A stretch of DNA of 64,000 bases from Chryseobacterium sp. FH1 (GTDB lineage Bacteria; Bacteroidota; Bacteroidia; Flavobacteriales; Weeksellaceae), in assembly GCF_000735135.1 (NCBI RefSeq), contig NZ_JPLZ01000002.1, positions 160,317 through 224,316 on the forward strand, in the 5' to 3' direction. The notes beneath the pieces are model-generated. The model saw only the letters and a program-made list of their open reading frames with translations. It ran no database searches and was not told where the DNA came from. This document shows positions 9,220 to 17,552 of the stretch, piece by piece. Positions within the stretch are counted from its first letter, which is position 1; every line of letters begins with the position of its first letter. Position numbers and translations under genes: made by a program.

Positions 9220-9450
9220 ATGAAAAATTCAACTATTACCAATCTTGCTAAATTATTTTTGTTTAGCTTTTTAGCAGTGTTTTCTTCAGCATTAACTTAC
9301 GCTCAAGATTCAACGGTTGTTAAAACAACAAATGTAACCACTTCTACGGAAGAGTGGCAGACGAATCCCACGTATTGGATTATTGGTGGCGTCGTTCTTA
9401 TCGTGATCGTCGCAATTGTGGCGATGAGCGGAAGAAAAAGAAATGATTAA
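9220..9450 (+). CDS. Small exported single-pass membrane protein
   Basis: A 76-residue protein with an N-terminal signal peptide ending near YAQDS (residue 30), a short Thr/Ser-rich extracytoplasmic stretch, one strongly hydrophobic helix (about residues 49-68, IIGGVVLIVIVAIVAM) and a basic cytoplasmic end RKRND. This predicts cleavage by signal peptidase and an anchor with the tail inside. It has its own terminator and is flanked by unrelated genes on the minus strand, so it is monocistronic. I do not recognise a family with a known role. Small proteins of this layout are common in flavobacteria. Confidence 0.75.
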   Translation: MKNSTITNLAKLFLFSFLAVFSSALTYAQDSTVVKTTNVTTSTEEWQTNPTYWIIGGVVLIVIVAIVAMSGRKRND

Positions 9451-9458
9451 AATATTAC

Positions 9459-9484
9459 AAAGCGCTTTTAGGAGCGCTTTTTTT
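9459..9484. terminator. Bidirectional terminator after the small membrane protein
   Basis: AAAGCGCT (9459-9466) and AGCGCTTT (9473-9480) form a perfect 8-bp stem followed by T7. It abuts the 3' end of the convergent acyltransferase gene. Confidence 0.75.
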
Positions 9485-10580
9485 ATGGATTCTTTAAAGC
9501 TGTTTTAGCTCTCAAAAATTCCAAAGTTTTCCAACCGAGATCATCCACTTTCTTCAAACCAATCGAAATCAGGAATGCCAATAAAATATTAAGCGGATAA
9601 ATAATCAAAACCAACAGCCACCAACTCATCGAATCTTTCAGAGGAACCACAAGGAAATAAATCAACGAAGAACTCATTCCTTGGGCGAAATAAAAGAAAA
9701 TCGCATTTTGTCCGACATTGGTTATGAAATTTGGTTTCGTGATTTTCAATCGGTTGTAGAAGACGAAAAGAGTGACCAATGAGAATAAGGTCCAAATGAT
9801 GTAAGGAATTTTCGGCGGGAATTTTTGTTTATTGATCTTATAGAAAATATCACTTCCATAATTCCAGAACATCCAAGCCAAAGCAACTGCGACCAATCCA
9901 TACAAAATGGGAATCATTTTGGTTGAGATTCTCCTGCCTTTCATTCTGTTTCCAATCAGAAAAACAGCCATATAAAAAGCCACGTAACCGCCTTGCCCAT
10001 TCGGATAATATTGGGGGAAAATATTAAAAATCAATGTTAAAACAACACAAATCCCTATAAACCAATTAATATGTTTTGGGAAGAATTTTAAAATCAAAAC
10101 ACCTAAAACCGTCAAGATATAATAAACTTTCAAATACCAAAAACTTCCCATCACCACAGGAAAAGTATCACAATTGGAATACTCGTGCAAATACCAATTT
10201 CCCAAAACCTGCCATTGCGGTTCTGATGAAATACTGCTTGGAACATACTTAGTTCCGAATGTAGAATAGAAATCCTTCAACCATTCAAACGAGAAAAAAC
10301 TCAATCCAAAAACCTTGAAAAAGTAGTCGAGGAAAAAGAGAAATGTCACGAAGATCATATACGTGATCTGCAACTTCAATAATCTGTACAATGTTTTCTC
10401 AATATTATTCCCAGAAGTGATTCCGCTCAGCGCATAAAACAATGCTACATCGAAAACCAAAGAAAAAACCCGAACTTCCGTCGGAATGTAAAATTGTCCG
10501 CTCCAGAAAGCCGTGTGAATAAAAATAATGGAAATGGTCGCCAGTCCTTTGGCAAAATCAATATAGAGATCTCTTTGCAT
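9483..10580 (-). CDS. Acyltransferase family (acyltransferase-3-like) membrane protein
   Basis: A 365-residue polytopic protein with about ten hydrophobic helices spread over its length. The N-terminus RDLYIDFAKGLATISIIFIH with the family-typical Arg/Asp and a His at the end of helix 1 matches acyltransferase-3/OafA-like proteins, which transfer O-acyl groups to surface glycans. The periplasmic loop between helices 4 and 5 is long (about residues 95-150). There is no fused SGNH esterase domain. No polysaccharide gene lies next to it, so the acceptor is unknown. It stands alone between convergent and divergent neighbours. Confidence 0.75.
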   Translation of the reverse strand: MQRDLYIDFAKGLATISIIFIHTAFWSGQFYIPTEVRVFSLVFDVALFYALSGITSGNNIEKTLYRLLKLQITYMIFVTFLFFLDYFFKVFGLSFFSFEWLKDFYSTFGTKYVPSSISSEPQWQVLGNWYLHEYSNCDTFPVVMGSFWYLKVYYILTVLGVLILKFFPKHINWFIGICVVLTLIFNIFPQYYPNGQGGYVAFYMAVFLIGNRMKGRRISTKMIPILYGLVAVALAWMFWNYGSDIFYKINKQKFPPKIPYIIWTLFSLVTLFVFYNRLKITKPNFITNVGQNAIFFYFAQGMSSSLIYFLVVPLKDSMSWWLLVLIIYPLNILLAFLISIGLKKVDDLGWKTLEFLRAKTALKNP

Positions 10581-10695
10581 CGATGTGATTAATTATCTGA
10601 AAGTCAAAATTATCATTATTTTCTCAAGTTCTTTATAATTATTTAACTTTTACCACTCGATTGTTATCCTTATTTTTACAAGTTCAATCGTAGAA

Positions 10696-12456
10696 ATGTC
10701 AGATATCATTCAGCTTTTACCGGACCACGTTGCCAATCAGATCGCTGCTGGAGAAGTGGTGCAAAGGCCGGCTTCCATCGTGAAGGAACTTTTGGAGAAT
10801 TCTGTGGATGCCGGTTCCAGTAAAATCCAATTGATTATTCGTGATGCTGGGAAAAACTTACTTCAAGTAGTGGACAACGGCATCGGAATGTCTGAGACGG
10901 ATGCCAGATTGGCATTCGAACGCCATGCTACTTCAAAAATCCGTTCGACGGAAGATATTTTCAAGATCGCGACCAAGGGTTTTCGTGGAGAGGCTTTGGC
11001 ATCCATTGCGGCGGTAGCTCAAGTGGAACTTAAAACCAAGCAAAAAGACACGCCAGTTGGAACAAATATTTATATTGAAGGCGGCATTTTCCAATTTCAA
11101 GACCCGATACAAACGATTGAAGGTTCTAATTTTTCGGTCAAGAATTTATTTTACAATGTTCCTGCAAGACGGAAATTTTTGAAGAATGACAATGTAGAAT
11201 TTCGTCACATTATCGATGAATTTCAAAGGGTTGTTCTGGCACACGAGAATATCGAGTTCGAAATGTTCCATAATGACGAGCCAGTTTTCAAACTGAGAAA
11301 AGGCGGTCAAATGCAAAGGATCGTGGATGTTTTCGGAAGAAAGTTGCAACCACTTTTGATTCCGATCAAGGAAGATCTTGGATGGGTTCATCTGCACGGT
11401 TATGTGGCGAAACCAGAAGGTGCGAAAAAAACACGAGGCGAACAATTTTTCTTCGTCAATGGAAGGTTTTTCCGAAGCGCTTATCTCAGCAAAGCCGTCC
11501 AGGAAGCGTTTGAAGGACTCTTGCAACCAGGTTACATTCCGTCATTTTTTCTTTATCTGGAAATGGATCCGGAGAAGATCGATGTTAATATCCATCCTCA
11601 GAAAACCGAAGTTAAGTTTGAAGACGAAGCGTTGATTTTCGCTTTGGTTAGATCGACCATCAAACGTTCTTTGGGAATTTATAATGTGGCGCCAAGTCTG
11701 GACTTCGAGAGAGATCCGAAAATGGAAGCTTTTTTCGCGCCAAGTAAAAGTACTTACAGTGCACCATCGCCTTCCGCCATTAATGTTGACCGAGATTTCA
11801 ATCCGTTTTCTGTGGAAAAAACCACGGATGAAGAGCGGATCAATCTGGCTGAACTTTACCAAGCGACAGAAGCGGCGCCATCAAAAATCAATCTTTTCGA
11901 AGATGATGATTTGGATGAGGATCTTTTCCGATTGCCAAACGGTTATTGGCTTCTGAACAAAGATGGATTGACATATATGTTGGATCTTGGGAGAATGCAC
12001 CGCGTGATTATGTCTTCGCATCAGGAAAATCTACCAACGAAAAAAGCGGGTCAAAGTCTGTTGTTTTCTTTAGAATATCATTTGAATGAAATCGAGAAAA
12101 ACAAATACAAGTCCATCAAAAAATATCTGCCTGATTTTGGTTTCGAAATGACCTTGGCTCAGGAAAATGTCCTCAGAATCGAAACTGTTCCAGAAGCTTT
12201 GAAAGAGTCTCAAGTCATCAAATTCCTTGAAAAAATCTTCGAAGTTTTGGAATACCGAACCGAAGATGAGTTCTCCAAATATTTTGAATATCAATGGATT
12301 AAATTAAAAACAAAATCCAAGTTTGATTTCATTTATAAAACTGAAGTTGAGCAATTGGTCAAAGACTTTATCGACCTTGGTTTCCCACAATATACCGTAA
12401 ACGGAAAAAAATGTTGGATGGAAGTTCCATTTGACGATTTTAAAAATAAATTTTAA
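10696..12456 (+). CDS. mutL: DNA mismatch repair protein MutL
   Basis: A 586-residue GHKL ATPase. The N-terminal domain has the ATP-binding motifs ELLENSVDAG (catalytic Glu), DNGIGM and TKGFRGEAL, plus the MutL-specific HATSKI. A middle transducer domain follows to about residue 330, then a poorly conserved acidic linker (about 350-410) and a C-terminal dimerisation domain from about 410. MutL couples MutS mismatch recognition to strand removal; mutS is in this window at 48.5 kb. I do not see the DQHAxxERxxYE endonuclease motif of incising MutLs; the region aligned to it reads LGRMHRVIM. The downstream rhomboid gene begins 3 bp after the stop, so the genes are probably cotranscribed. Confidence 0.96.
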   Translation: MSDIIQLLPDHVANQIAAGEVVQRPASIVKELLENSVDAGSSKIQLIIRDAGKNLLQVVDNGIGMSETDARLAFERHATSKIRSTEDIFKIATKGFRGEALASIAAVAQVELKTKQKDTPVGTNIYIEGGIFQFQDPIQTIEGSNFSVKNLFYNVPARRKFLKNDNVEFRHIIDEFQRVVLAHENIEFEMFHNDEPVFKLRKGGQMQRIVDVFGRKLQPLLIPIKEDLGWVHLHGYVAKPEGAKKTRGEQFFFVNGRFFRSAYLSKAVQEAFEGLLQPGYIPSFFLYLEMDPEKIDVNIHPQKTEVKFEDEALIFALVRSTIKRSLGIYNVAPSLDFERDPKMEAFFAPSKSTYSAPSPSAINVDRDFNPFSVEKTTDEERINLAELYQATEAAPSKINLFEDDDLDEDLFRLPNGYWLLNKDGLTYMLDLGRMHRVIMSSHQENLPTKKAGQSLLFSLEYHLNEIEKNKYKSIKKYLPDFGFEMTLAQENVLRIETVPEALKESQVIKFLEKIFEVLEYRTEDEFSKYFEYQWIKLKTKSKFDFIYKTEVEQLVKDFIDLGFPQYTVNGKKCWMEVPFDDFKNKF

Positions 12457-12459
12457 ATT

Positions 12460-13209
12460 ATGTTTCCTCAAATAACACCAGTGACGCGAAATATCATCAT
12501 TCTGAATGTGATTTTTTTCGTGGCAACACTTCTACTCACAAATATTAATATCAACCTTGAGCCTTTGCTTGCAGGATATTTCCCGCTGTCTCCGAATTTC
12601 AATTCTTGGCAAATCATCACGCATATGTTTATGCACGGTGGCATTATGCACATTGTTTTCAATATGTTTACGCTCTATAGTTTTGGGCCAGTTTTGGAAC
12701 AGGTTTTAGGACAGAAGAAATTCATTATTTTATACTTCGCTGCTGGTTTGGGTGGTTTTGCTCTTTATAATATTTGGAATTATTACGAAGTAAGTCAATT
12801 GACAAGTTTCTTGAACAGTCAAGCTTATGACATTCATGAGATTTATAAATATGCTGATATTAATTATTCTGGAGAAATGCCGATTTCATCAGACTCGGAA
12901 GCAGTGAGAGATTCAGCTCAAAAGCTTTTCAACATTCTTAGAACCCCAATGGTCGGCGCTTCGGGTGCAATTTTCGGAATCGTTGCTGCATTTTCTACTT
13001 TGTTTCCAGATGCTAAATTGATGTTTCTATTCATTCCCTATCCTATCAAGGCAAAATATTTGACACCAATTATTATTGTTGTTTCGATATTCTTGGGATT
13101 AAGACAATTCAGTGGTGATAATATTGCACATTTTGCACATCTTGGAGGCGCATTGATTGGTTATCTATTTGTAGCTAACTGGAAGAAAAACCGAGACAGA
13201 ATCCAATAG
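12460..13209 (+). CDS. Rhomboid family intramembrane serine protease
   Basis: A 249-residue six-helix membrane protein. The catalytic Ser lies in GASGAIFG (about residue 169) and the catalytic His in the last helix in FAHLGGALIGY. The L1-loop and helix-2 region has the family HMFMHGGIMHIVFNM segment. Rhomboids cut single-pass membrane proteins within or next to the bilayer. A roughly 45-residue insertion between helices 3 and 4 (about 110-155) is longer than in GlpG. It is packed between mutL (3 bp) and the next gene (directly abutting), pointing to one transcript. The substrate is unknown. Confidence 0.92.
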   Translation: MFPQITPVTRNIIILNVIFFVATLLLTNININLEPLLAGYFPLSPNFNSWQIITHMFMHGGIMHIVFNMFTLYSFGPVLEQVLGQKKFIILYFAAGLGGFALYNIWNYYEVSQLTSFLNSQAYDIHEIYKYADINYSGEMPISSDSEAVRDSAQKLFNILRTPMVGASGAIFGIVAAFSTLFPDAKLMFLFIPYPIKAKYLTPIIIVVSIFLGLRQFSGDNIAHFAHLGGALIGYLFVANWKKNRDRIQ

Positions 13210-14190
13210 ATGGGAATCATTAGACTTCTTTTGACGATTTTTCACCTCCTTGTTATTGTTCTTTTATTTGGAACAATAATGAACGCTTACATTCCGCCGA
13301 GTGTTTTCGGGATGTTGAATCTCTTGTCGCTGGGATTTCCAATCTTGATTATCATTAATATTTTATTGTTGATATTCTGGATTGCAAGCTGGAAAAAGCG
13401 AGCGGTCGTTTTTCTTATTTTGTCTTTATTTTTCATTATTCCAACAAGAAGATGGATCAATTATGCACCCACGAAAAAAGAAACGCCGAATATTAAACTA
13501 ATCTCTTTCAATGGAAAATTTGGAGGATTGGGCAATGAAAATATTTATGAGTATCTGAACAGACAAAATGCAGATGTCGTATTTTTTCAGGAATATGATA
13601 ACAAGAAGCCTCTGGATGGATTCCAGTATTTTGAGAACAGCCGGCCTATTGTGAAAATCCAATCCAAATTTCCAATTATTGAAAGTGGCGAAGTGAAAAC
13701 GGATGTCAGCACAGGAATGTGTCTCTATGCAGACATTAAAGCTAATGGAAAGATCATCCGTTTTGTGAATGTTTATATGGAGCCTTTTTTCCTTGACAAG
13801 AAAATGGTAAAGCCGACTAACGACATGAATGTGAACGAGGAGAAAGCCAAAAAAGTCCTTCACATGTTGATTCCAACATTCAAAAAACATCAAACTCAGA
13901 TTGATCAAATTAAGGAATTCATCAATCGATCACCATATCCGGTGATAGTTGCCGGTGATTTCAATGCAGTTCCAAACTCCTATGAATACTACAAAGTTTC
14001 CGAAAATTTGGAAGACACTTTTCTGAAAGTCGGCAAAGGAAGTGGAACCAGTTTCCACGATTTCAAATTCCCAATCAAAATCGATCATATTTTTGCTTCA
14101 AAGTCAATAATTCCAATCAGTTACAAAGTTGACAGAAGCGTGAAAATCTCTGATCATTTTCCTGTGATTGCAGAGTTTTTAGTAGAATAA
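13210..14190 (+). CDS. Membrane-anchored endonuclease/exonuclease/phosphatase family protein
   Basis: A 326-residue protein with three N-terminal hydrophobic helices (about residues 1-80) and a C-terminal EEP domain from about residue 95. EEP motifs are visible: ISFNGKFG at the first Asn, VFFQEYDN with the metal-binding Glu, VAGDFNAVP (Asp/Asn pair), and the terminal SDHFPV with the catalytic His. This fold includes nucleases, sphingomyelinases and inositol phosphatases, so the substrate cannot be named. The ATG directly follows the rhomboid stop codon. The catalytic domain would face the periplasm or outside. Confidence 0.88.
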   Translation: MGIIRLLLTIFHLLVIVLLFGTIMNAYIPPSVFGMLNLLSLGFPILIIINILLLIFWIASWKKRAVVFLILSLFFIIPTRRWINYAPTKKETPNIKLISFNGKFGGLGNENIYEYLNRQNADVVFFQEYDNKKPLDGFQYFENSRPIVKIQSKFPIIESGEVKTDVSTGMCLYADIKANGKIIRFVNVYMEPFFLDKKMVKPTNDMNVNEEKAKKVLHMLIPTFKKHQTQIDQIKEFINRSPYPVIVAGDFNAVPNSYEYYKVSENLEDTFLKVGKGSGTSFHDFKFPIKIDHIFASKSIIPISYKVDRSVKISDHFPVIAEFLVE

Positions 14191-14205
14191 AACCAAATGA
14201 ACATT

Positions 14206-14550
14206 ATGAAAAAAATATTACTTCCAACAGCAATTTTGCTTGTTAGCTGTTCCAAAGAAACACCCGTTCTGAACAATTCCGACAATCTGGATGCCTCACC
14301 AAAAATCACCTATGATACAATAGCGATAGATTCCTTCGGTCCGGGCGCAACTTCCGAAGCTGTGATGGCAAAAATAAATGCCGTTGCTATCAAACGTGAA
14401 AAAGACAGTTTAGCCAAAATCGCAAAAGCCGAGCAGGAAAAATTAGACAAAGAAAAAGCCAAGTTGGAAGCAGAAAAAGCCAAGGAAACCAAGAAAGAAA
14501 CAAAAACCGAAACCAAAACAGAACAAACAACACAATCTACAAATCCATAA
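14206..14550 (+). CDS. Small lysine/glutamate-rich lipoprotein
   Basis: A 114-residue lipoprotein. The lipobox LLVSC places the lipidated Cys near residue 14, counting from the ATG at 14206; an upstream ATG at 14197 would add three residues (MNI) and is also possible. After a 60-residue N-terminal stretch the rest is a highly charged run of Lys, Glu and Ala repeats with a Thr/Gln tail, probably a single helix or coiled coil. It is the last gene of the mutL run, 15 bp after the EEP gene. No known family; function unknown. Confidence 0.7.
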   Translation: MKKILLPTAILLVSCSKETPVLNNSDNLDASPKITYDTIAIDSFGPGATSEAVMAKINAVAIKREKDSLAKIAKAEQEKLDKEKAKLEAEKAKETKKETKTETKTEQTTQSTNP

Positions 14551-14583
14551 AAAAACCCATCAGAACAGATCTGATGGGTTTCT
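14551..14583. terminator. Bidirectional terminator between the lipoprotein gene and sodA
   Basis: AACCCATCAG (14554-14563) and CTGATGGGTT (14571-14580) form a perfect 10-bp stem with A-rich and T-rich flanks, between convergent genes. Confidence 0.8.
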
Positions 14584-14603
14584 CAATATAATTCTATGAA
14601 AAA

Positions 14604-15200
14604 TTATTTATTGTAAAGTTCCTCTACTTTATCCCAATTGATCACATCAAAAAACGCAGTCACATAGTCTGGTCTTCTGTTTTGATAATTAAGGTAGTAA
14701 GCGTGCTCCCAAACATCCAATCCAAGAATTGGCGTTCCTTGTTTGTCAGCAACCGGCATTAGTGGATTGTCCTGATTTGGCGTAGAAGTTACCGCTACAG
14801 AACCATCAGAATTTTTCACCAACCAAGCCCAACCAGAACCGAATCTAGTTTTCGCCGCGTTAGAAAAATCTTCTTTGAATTTATCAAAACCACCGATTTT
14901 CTCGATTTCAGTTTTCACATTTCCAACTGGCTCTTTGCTACCGCCTGGCGTCAAAAGTTCCCAGAAAAGTGAGTGGTTGTAGTGTCCACCGCCGTTATTT
15001 CTTACCGCTGGTTTGTCAGTTCCTGTTTTTTGGATTTCTTCAAGAGATTTCCCTTCAAGTTCTGTCCCCGCGATTGCGTTATTAAGATTGTCCACATACG
15101 CCTGGTGGTGTTTTGAGTGGTGGATTTCCATTGTTTTTGCATCGATGGTTGGCTCCAACGCATCGTACGCATAACTAAGTTTTGGTAATTCGAATGACAT
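14604..15200 (-). CDS. sodA: Superoxide dismutase, Mn-type
   Basis: A 198-residue Fe/Mn superoxide dismutase that converts superoxide to O2 and H2O2 in the cytoplasm. Metal ligands are visible in [10 protein letters not shown] (His), [11 protein letters not shown] (His) and DVWEHAYY (Asp, His). The Gly in GGGHYNH together with the outer-sphere Gln in TPNQDNPLM is the arrangement of Mn-preferring enzymes, while Fe enzymes place Gln at the first site. Actual metal use could be cambialistic. There is no signal peptide. A promoter-like pair lies just upstream. Confidence 0.93.
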   Translation of the reverse strand: MSFELPKLSYAYDALEPTIDAKTMEIHHSKHHQAYVDNLNNAIAGTELEGKSLEEIQKTGTDKPAVRNNGGGHYNHSLFWELLTPGGSKEPVGNVKTEIEKIGGFDKFKEDFSNAAKTRFGSGWAWLVKNSDGSVAVTSTPNQDNPLMPVADKQGTPILGLDVWEHAYYLNYQNRRPDYVTAFFDVINWDKVEELYNK

Positions 15201-15234
15201 AGTTTGGTATTTATTTGTTAATAAATGAATTGTT

Positions 15235-15266
15235 CAAAAATAGTCAATTATTATTCCAAGAAGCAA
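15235..15266 (-). promoter_or_regulatory. Bacteroidota-type promoter of sodA
   Basis: On the minus strand TATTTTTG (15242-15235) fits the TAnnTTTG -7 consensus. A TTG lies 21 bp upstream (15266-15264) as the -33 element. The -7 box is about 35 bp from the sodA ATG. Confidence 0.5.
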
Positions 15267-15321
15267 GAATTAGACTTATTTTATAAATATTTAACATCGA
15301 AAAATATAATAAAATTTGCCG

Positions 15322-15329
15322 TAACTTTG
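15322..15329 (+). promoter_or_regulatory. -7 promoter box upstream of sufS
   Basis: TAACTTTG is a full match to TAnnTTTG, but no good -33 TTG is seen at the normal distance. If used, the sufS leader would be about 165 nt and would contain the repeat at 15358-15462. Confidence 0.35.
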
Positions 15330-15357
15330 ACGCATTCTAAATAATTAATTATTATTT

Positions 15358-15462
15358 GGGCAGCTATTTCCGCCTTCCGCTCCCAATCTTTTTTGCAGAC
15401 GGTTTCCAGTTCAGTAGAACGTAAGTACACGCAAAAAAGGATTTCCGCTCAAGTCGGGCTGC
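15358..15462. repeat. GGGCAGC...GGGCTGC-bounded intergenic repeat element
   Basis: It begins GGGCAGCTATTTCCG and ends TCAAGTCGGGCTGC. Two inner parts can pair (AATCTTTTTTGC at about 15386 with GCAAAAAAGGATT at 15431), and TTCCGCTC occurs on both sides. From memory, elements of this form recur between genes in Chryseobacterium. It fills most of the 300-bp sodA-sufS gap; I see no other gene there. Confidence 0.65.
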
Positions 15463-15500
15463 AAGTTTAGTTATCATATTAAAGCTTTCAAACAATTACA

Positions 15501-16721
15501 ATGTTCGACATCAATCATATTAGAGCCCAATTCCCAATCCTAAACCAAGAAGTCAACGGCAAACCATTAGTTTATCTGGACAACGCCGCAACTTCCCAAA
15601 AACCACTTTCGGTCATCAAAACTTGGGAACAATATTACGAAACCATCAACGCCAATGTTCACCGTGGCATCCACACGTTGAGTCAATTAGCAACGGAAGA
15701 AATGGAGCTTTCCAGACAGAAAATCCAACGTTTCATCAATGCAAAACACGACTACGAAGTGATTTTCACCAAAGGAACCACGGAAGGAATCAATCTCGTG
15801 GCTTATGCTTTGACCAAACAAATCAAACCAAACGACGAAATCATCATTTCTTATTTGGAACATCATTCCAACATCGTTCCGTGGCAAATGCTTTGCGAAA
15901 GAACCGGCGCAAAACTCCGCGTCATCCCAATGGACGAAAACGGAATCCTCCAAATCGATGTTTTGGACGAATGGCTGAACGAAAAAACAAAAATCGTTTC
16001 TGTAAATCAGGTTTCTAACGCTTTGGGAATCATCAATCCAATCGAAGAAATCATTGAAAAAACAAGAAGACTTTCCAACGCTTACGTCTTGATTGACGGC
16101 GCACAATCCGCACCACATTTCAAAATCGATGTTCAAAAACTGGATTGTGATTTCTTCGTCTTCTCAGGACACAAAATGTACGCGCCAATGGGAACGGGAA
16201 TCCTGTACGGAAAAGAATCTGTGCTTGAAAATCTTCATCCTTTCCATGGCGGTGGCGAAATGATTGCGGTTTGTAGCTTTGAGAAAACCACTTACGCAGG
16301 ATTACCTTTCAAATTCGAGGCTGGAACACCCAATGTTGGTGGCAATATTGCGATTGGCTCGGCTGTAGATTTCATTGAAAATATCGGTCACGAAAATCTT
16401 CAAAACCACGAAAATGACCTTCTAAACTATGCTCAGAAAAAACTTCTTGAATTAGAAGGCATCAAAATCTATGGCGAAAAAGCCAACAGAACAGGCGTTG
16501 TTTCCTTCAATCTGGAAGGCGCAGGAATCGCTTCTGACACAGGAATGATTCTCGACAAACTTGGAATTGCAGTGAGAACCGGACACCATTGTACACAACC
16601 GATTATGGATTTCTTCAACATCGCCGGAACTGTGCGTGCAAGTTTTGCAGTTTACAATACTTTGGAAGAGATTGATATTCTAACAGAAGGTGTGAAAAAA
16701 GCGCAGAGGATGCTGGTCTAA
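15501..16721 (+). CDS. sufS: Cysteine desulfurase SufS
   Basis: A 406-residue PLP enzyme of the group II (SufS/CsdA) desulfurases, which moves sulfur from cysteine into Fe-S cluster assembly. The start VYLDNAATSQKP, TEGINLVAY, the Schiff-base Lys in FSGHKMYAP, and the persulfide Cys in RTGHHCTQP are all present. In many flavobacteria sufS is the last gene of sufBCDS; here it stands alone, with sodA upstream on the other strand and an unrelated lipoprotein convergent downstream. A long leader with a repeat element precedes it. Confidence 0.93.
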   Translation: MFDINHIRAQFPILNQEVNGKPLVYLDNAATSQKPLSVIKTWEQYYETINANVHRGIHTLSQLATEEMELSRQKIQRFINAKHDYEVIFTKGTTEGINLVAYALTKQIKPNDEIIISYLEHHSNIVPWQMLCERTGAKLRVIPMDENGILQIDVLDEWLNEKTKIVSVNQVSNALGIINPIEEIIEKTRRLSNAYVLIDGAQSAPHFKIDVQKLDCDFFVFSGHKMYAPMGTGILYGKESVLENLHPFHGGGEMIAVCSFEKTTYAGLPFKFEAGTPNVGGNIAIGSAVDFIENIGHENLQNHENDLLNYAQKKLLELEGIKIYGEKANRTGVVSFNLEGAGIASDTGMILDKLGIAVRTGHHCTQPIMDFFNIAGTVRASFAVYNTLEEIDILTEGVKKAQRMLV

Positions 16722-16723
16722 AA

Positions 16724-17380
16724 TTAAGTGACGTACGAACTTATCATTTTTATTTTTCGCCATTTTTTATTTTTATATTCATAAATAGCAGTTTCGTTAC
16801 AACACATATTTGTGTAGGAAAAAATAACTCTTTTCTTATCAATTGTAAACAAAGGTTTTTCTATATATGCATATGGTGAAAAATTTTTCATTTGTTTACT
16901 GCGTTCCAAATTACTTCTGCTACTATGTTGTCTTGCCAATTCAGGATTTATTTTAAGCAATGAATCAATTACTTCTGATTGTCCTTCATAGAATTTCAAA
17001 TTTTCCTTTTTAAGAGAATCAGAATTAAAAATCTTTTGTTTAAAGTATTTCTTTTCAAGGAAATAATTCTTTTTATCATTTATTTGCTTGGCAATAAACT
17101 TCAGGTCTTCTTTTGAAATCAAAGAATCAGATATTATTTTATTTAAAATCAATGAGTCTTTTCTAAGCTTATTACCAATACACTTATACCTAATGAGTAA
17201 TTTCGATAGATTTTCTTCTTGACTAACTTCCTGATTTGATAAAAAGCTTTGGATGAAAATATTAATATCTTCATTAATAAAAATATCCAATTTATCTAAA
17301 TTAAGATTTTCTACTGTTTGTTTTTTGGTGCTTTTTCCACAAGAAATGAAAATCAATAAAATGATAGCCAAATATTTCAT
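16724..17380 (-). CDS. Hypothetical lipoprotein
   Basis: A 218-residue protein with a short leader and lipobox FISCGKS (Cys near residue 14), so probably membrane-lipidated. The body is Lys/Asn/Ser-rich and mostly helical, with a beta-rich C-terminal part that includes a Cys-Cys pair (NMCCNET). AT content is higher than in flanking genes, which may mean a recently acquired or fast-evolving gene. Its stop lies 2 bp from the convergent sufS stop with no terminator between them. I do not recognise a family. Confidence 0.65.
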   Translation of the reverse strand: MKYLAIILLIFISCGKSTKKQTVENLNLDKLDIFINEDINIFIQSFLSNQEVSQEENLSKLLIRYKCIGNKLRKDSLILNKIISDSLISKEDLKFIAKQINDKKNYFLEKKYFKQKIFNSDSLKKENLKFYEGQSEVIDSLLKINPELARQHSSRSNLERSKQMKNFSPYAYIEKPLFTIDKKRVIFSYTNMCCNETAIYEYKNKKWRKIKMISSYVT

Positions 17381-17526
17381 TTTACATTAGTTTTGATTTA
17401 AGAACGAACTGTGACAAATTGTATTGCTTTTCCTATTGGCATATCTCTTGCGAAATTATAGATTCATTCGTAACAGTATTGTTTTTCCATTAAATTGGAG
17501 AAACGATTTTTATATTAATTAAGATT

Positions 17527-17543
17527 AATGACAATATGTCATT
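17527..17543. promoter_or_regulatory. Palindrome just upstream of lon (candidate operator)
   Basis: AATGACA (17527-17533), ATA, TGTCATT (17537-17543) is a perfect 7-bp inverted repeat ending 9 nt before the lon ATG. A third half-site, ATGACA, is formed by the start codon itself at 17553. This layout suits a repressor site blocking transcription or initiation of a stress gene. Confidence 0.4.
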
Positions 17544-17552
17544 CAATATACT

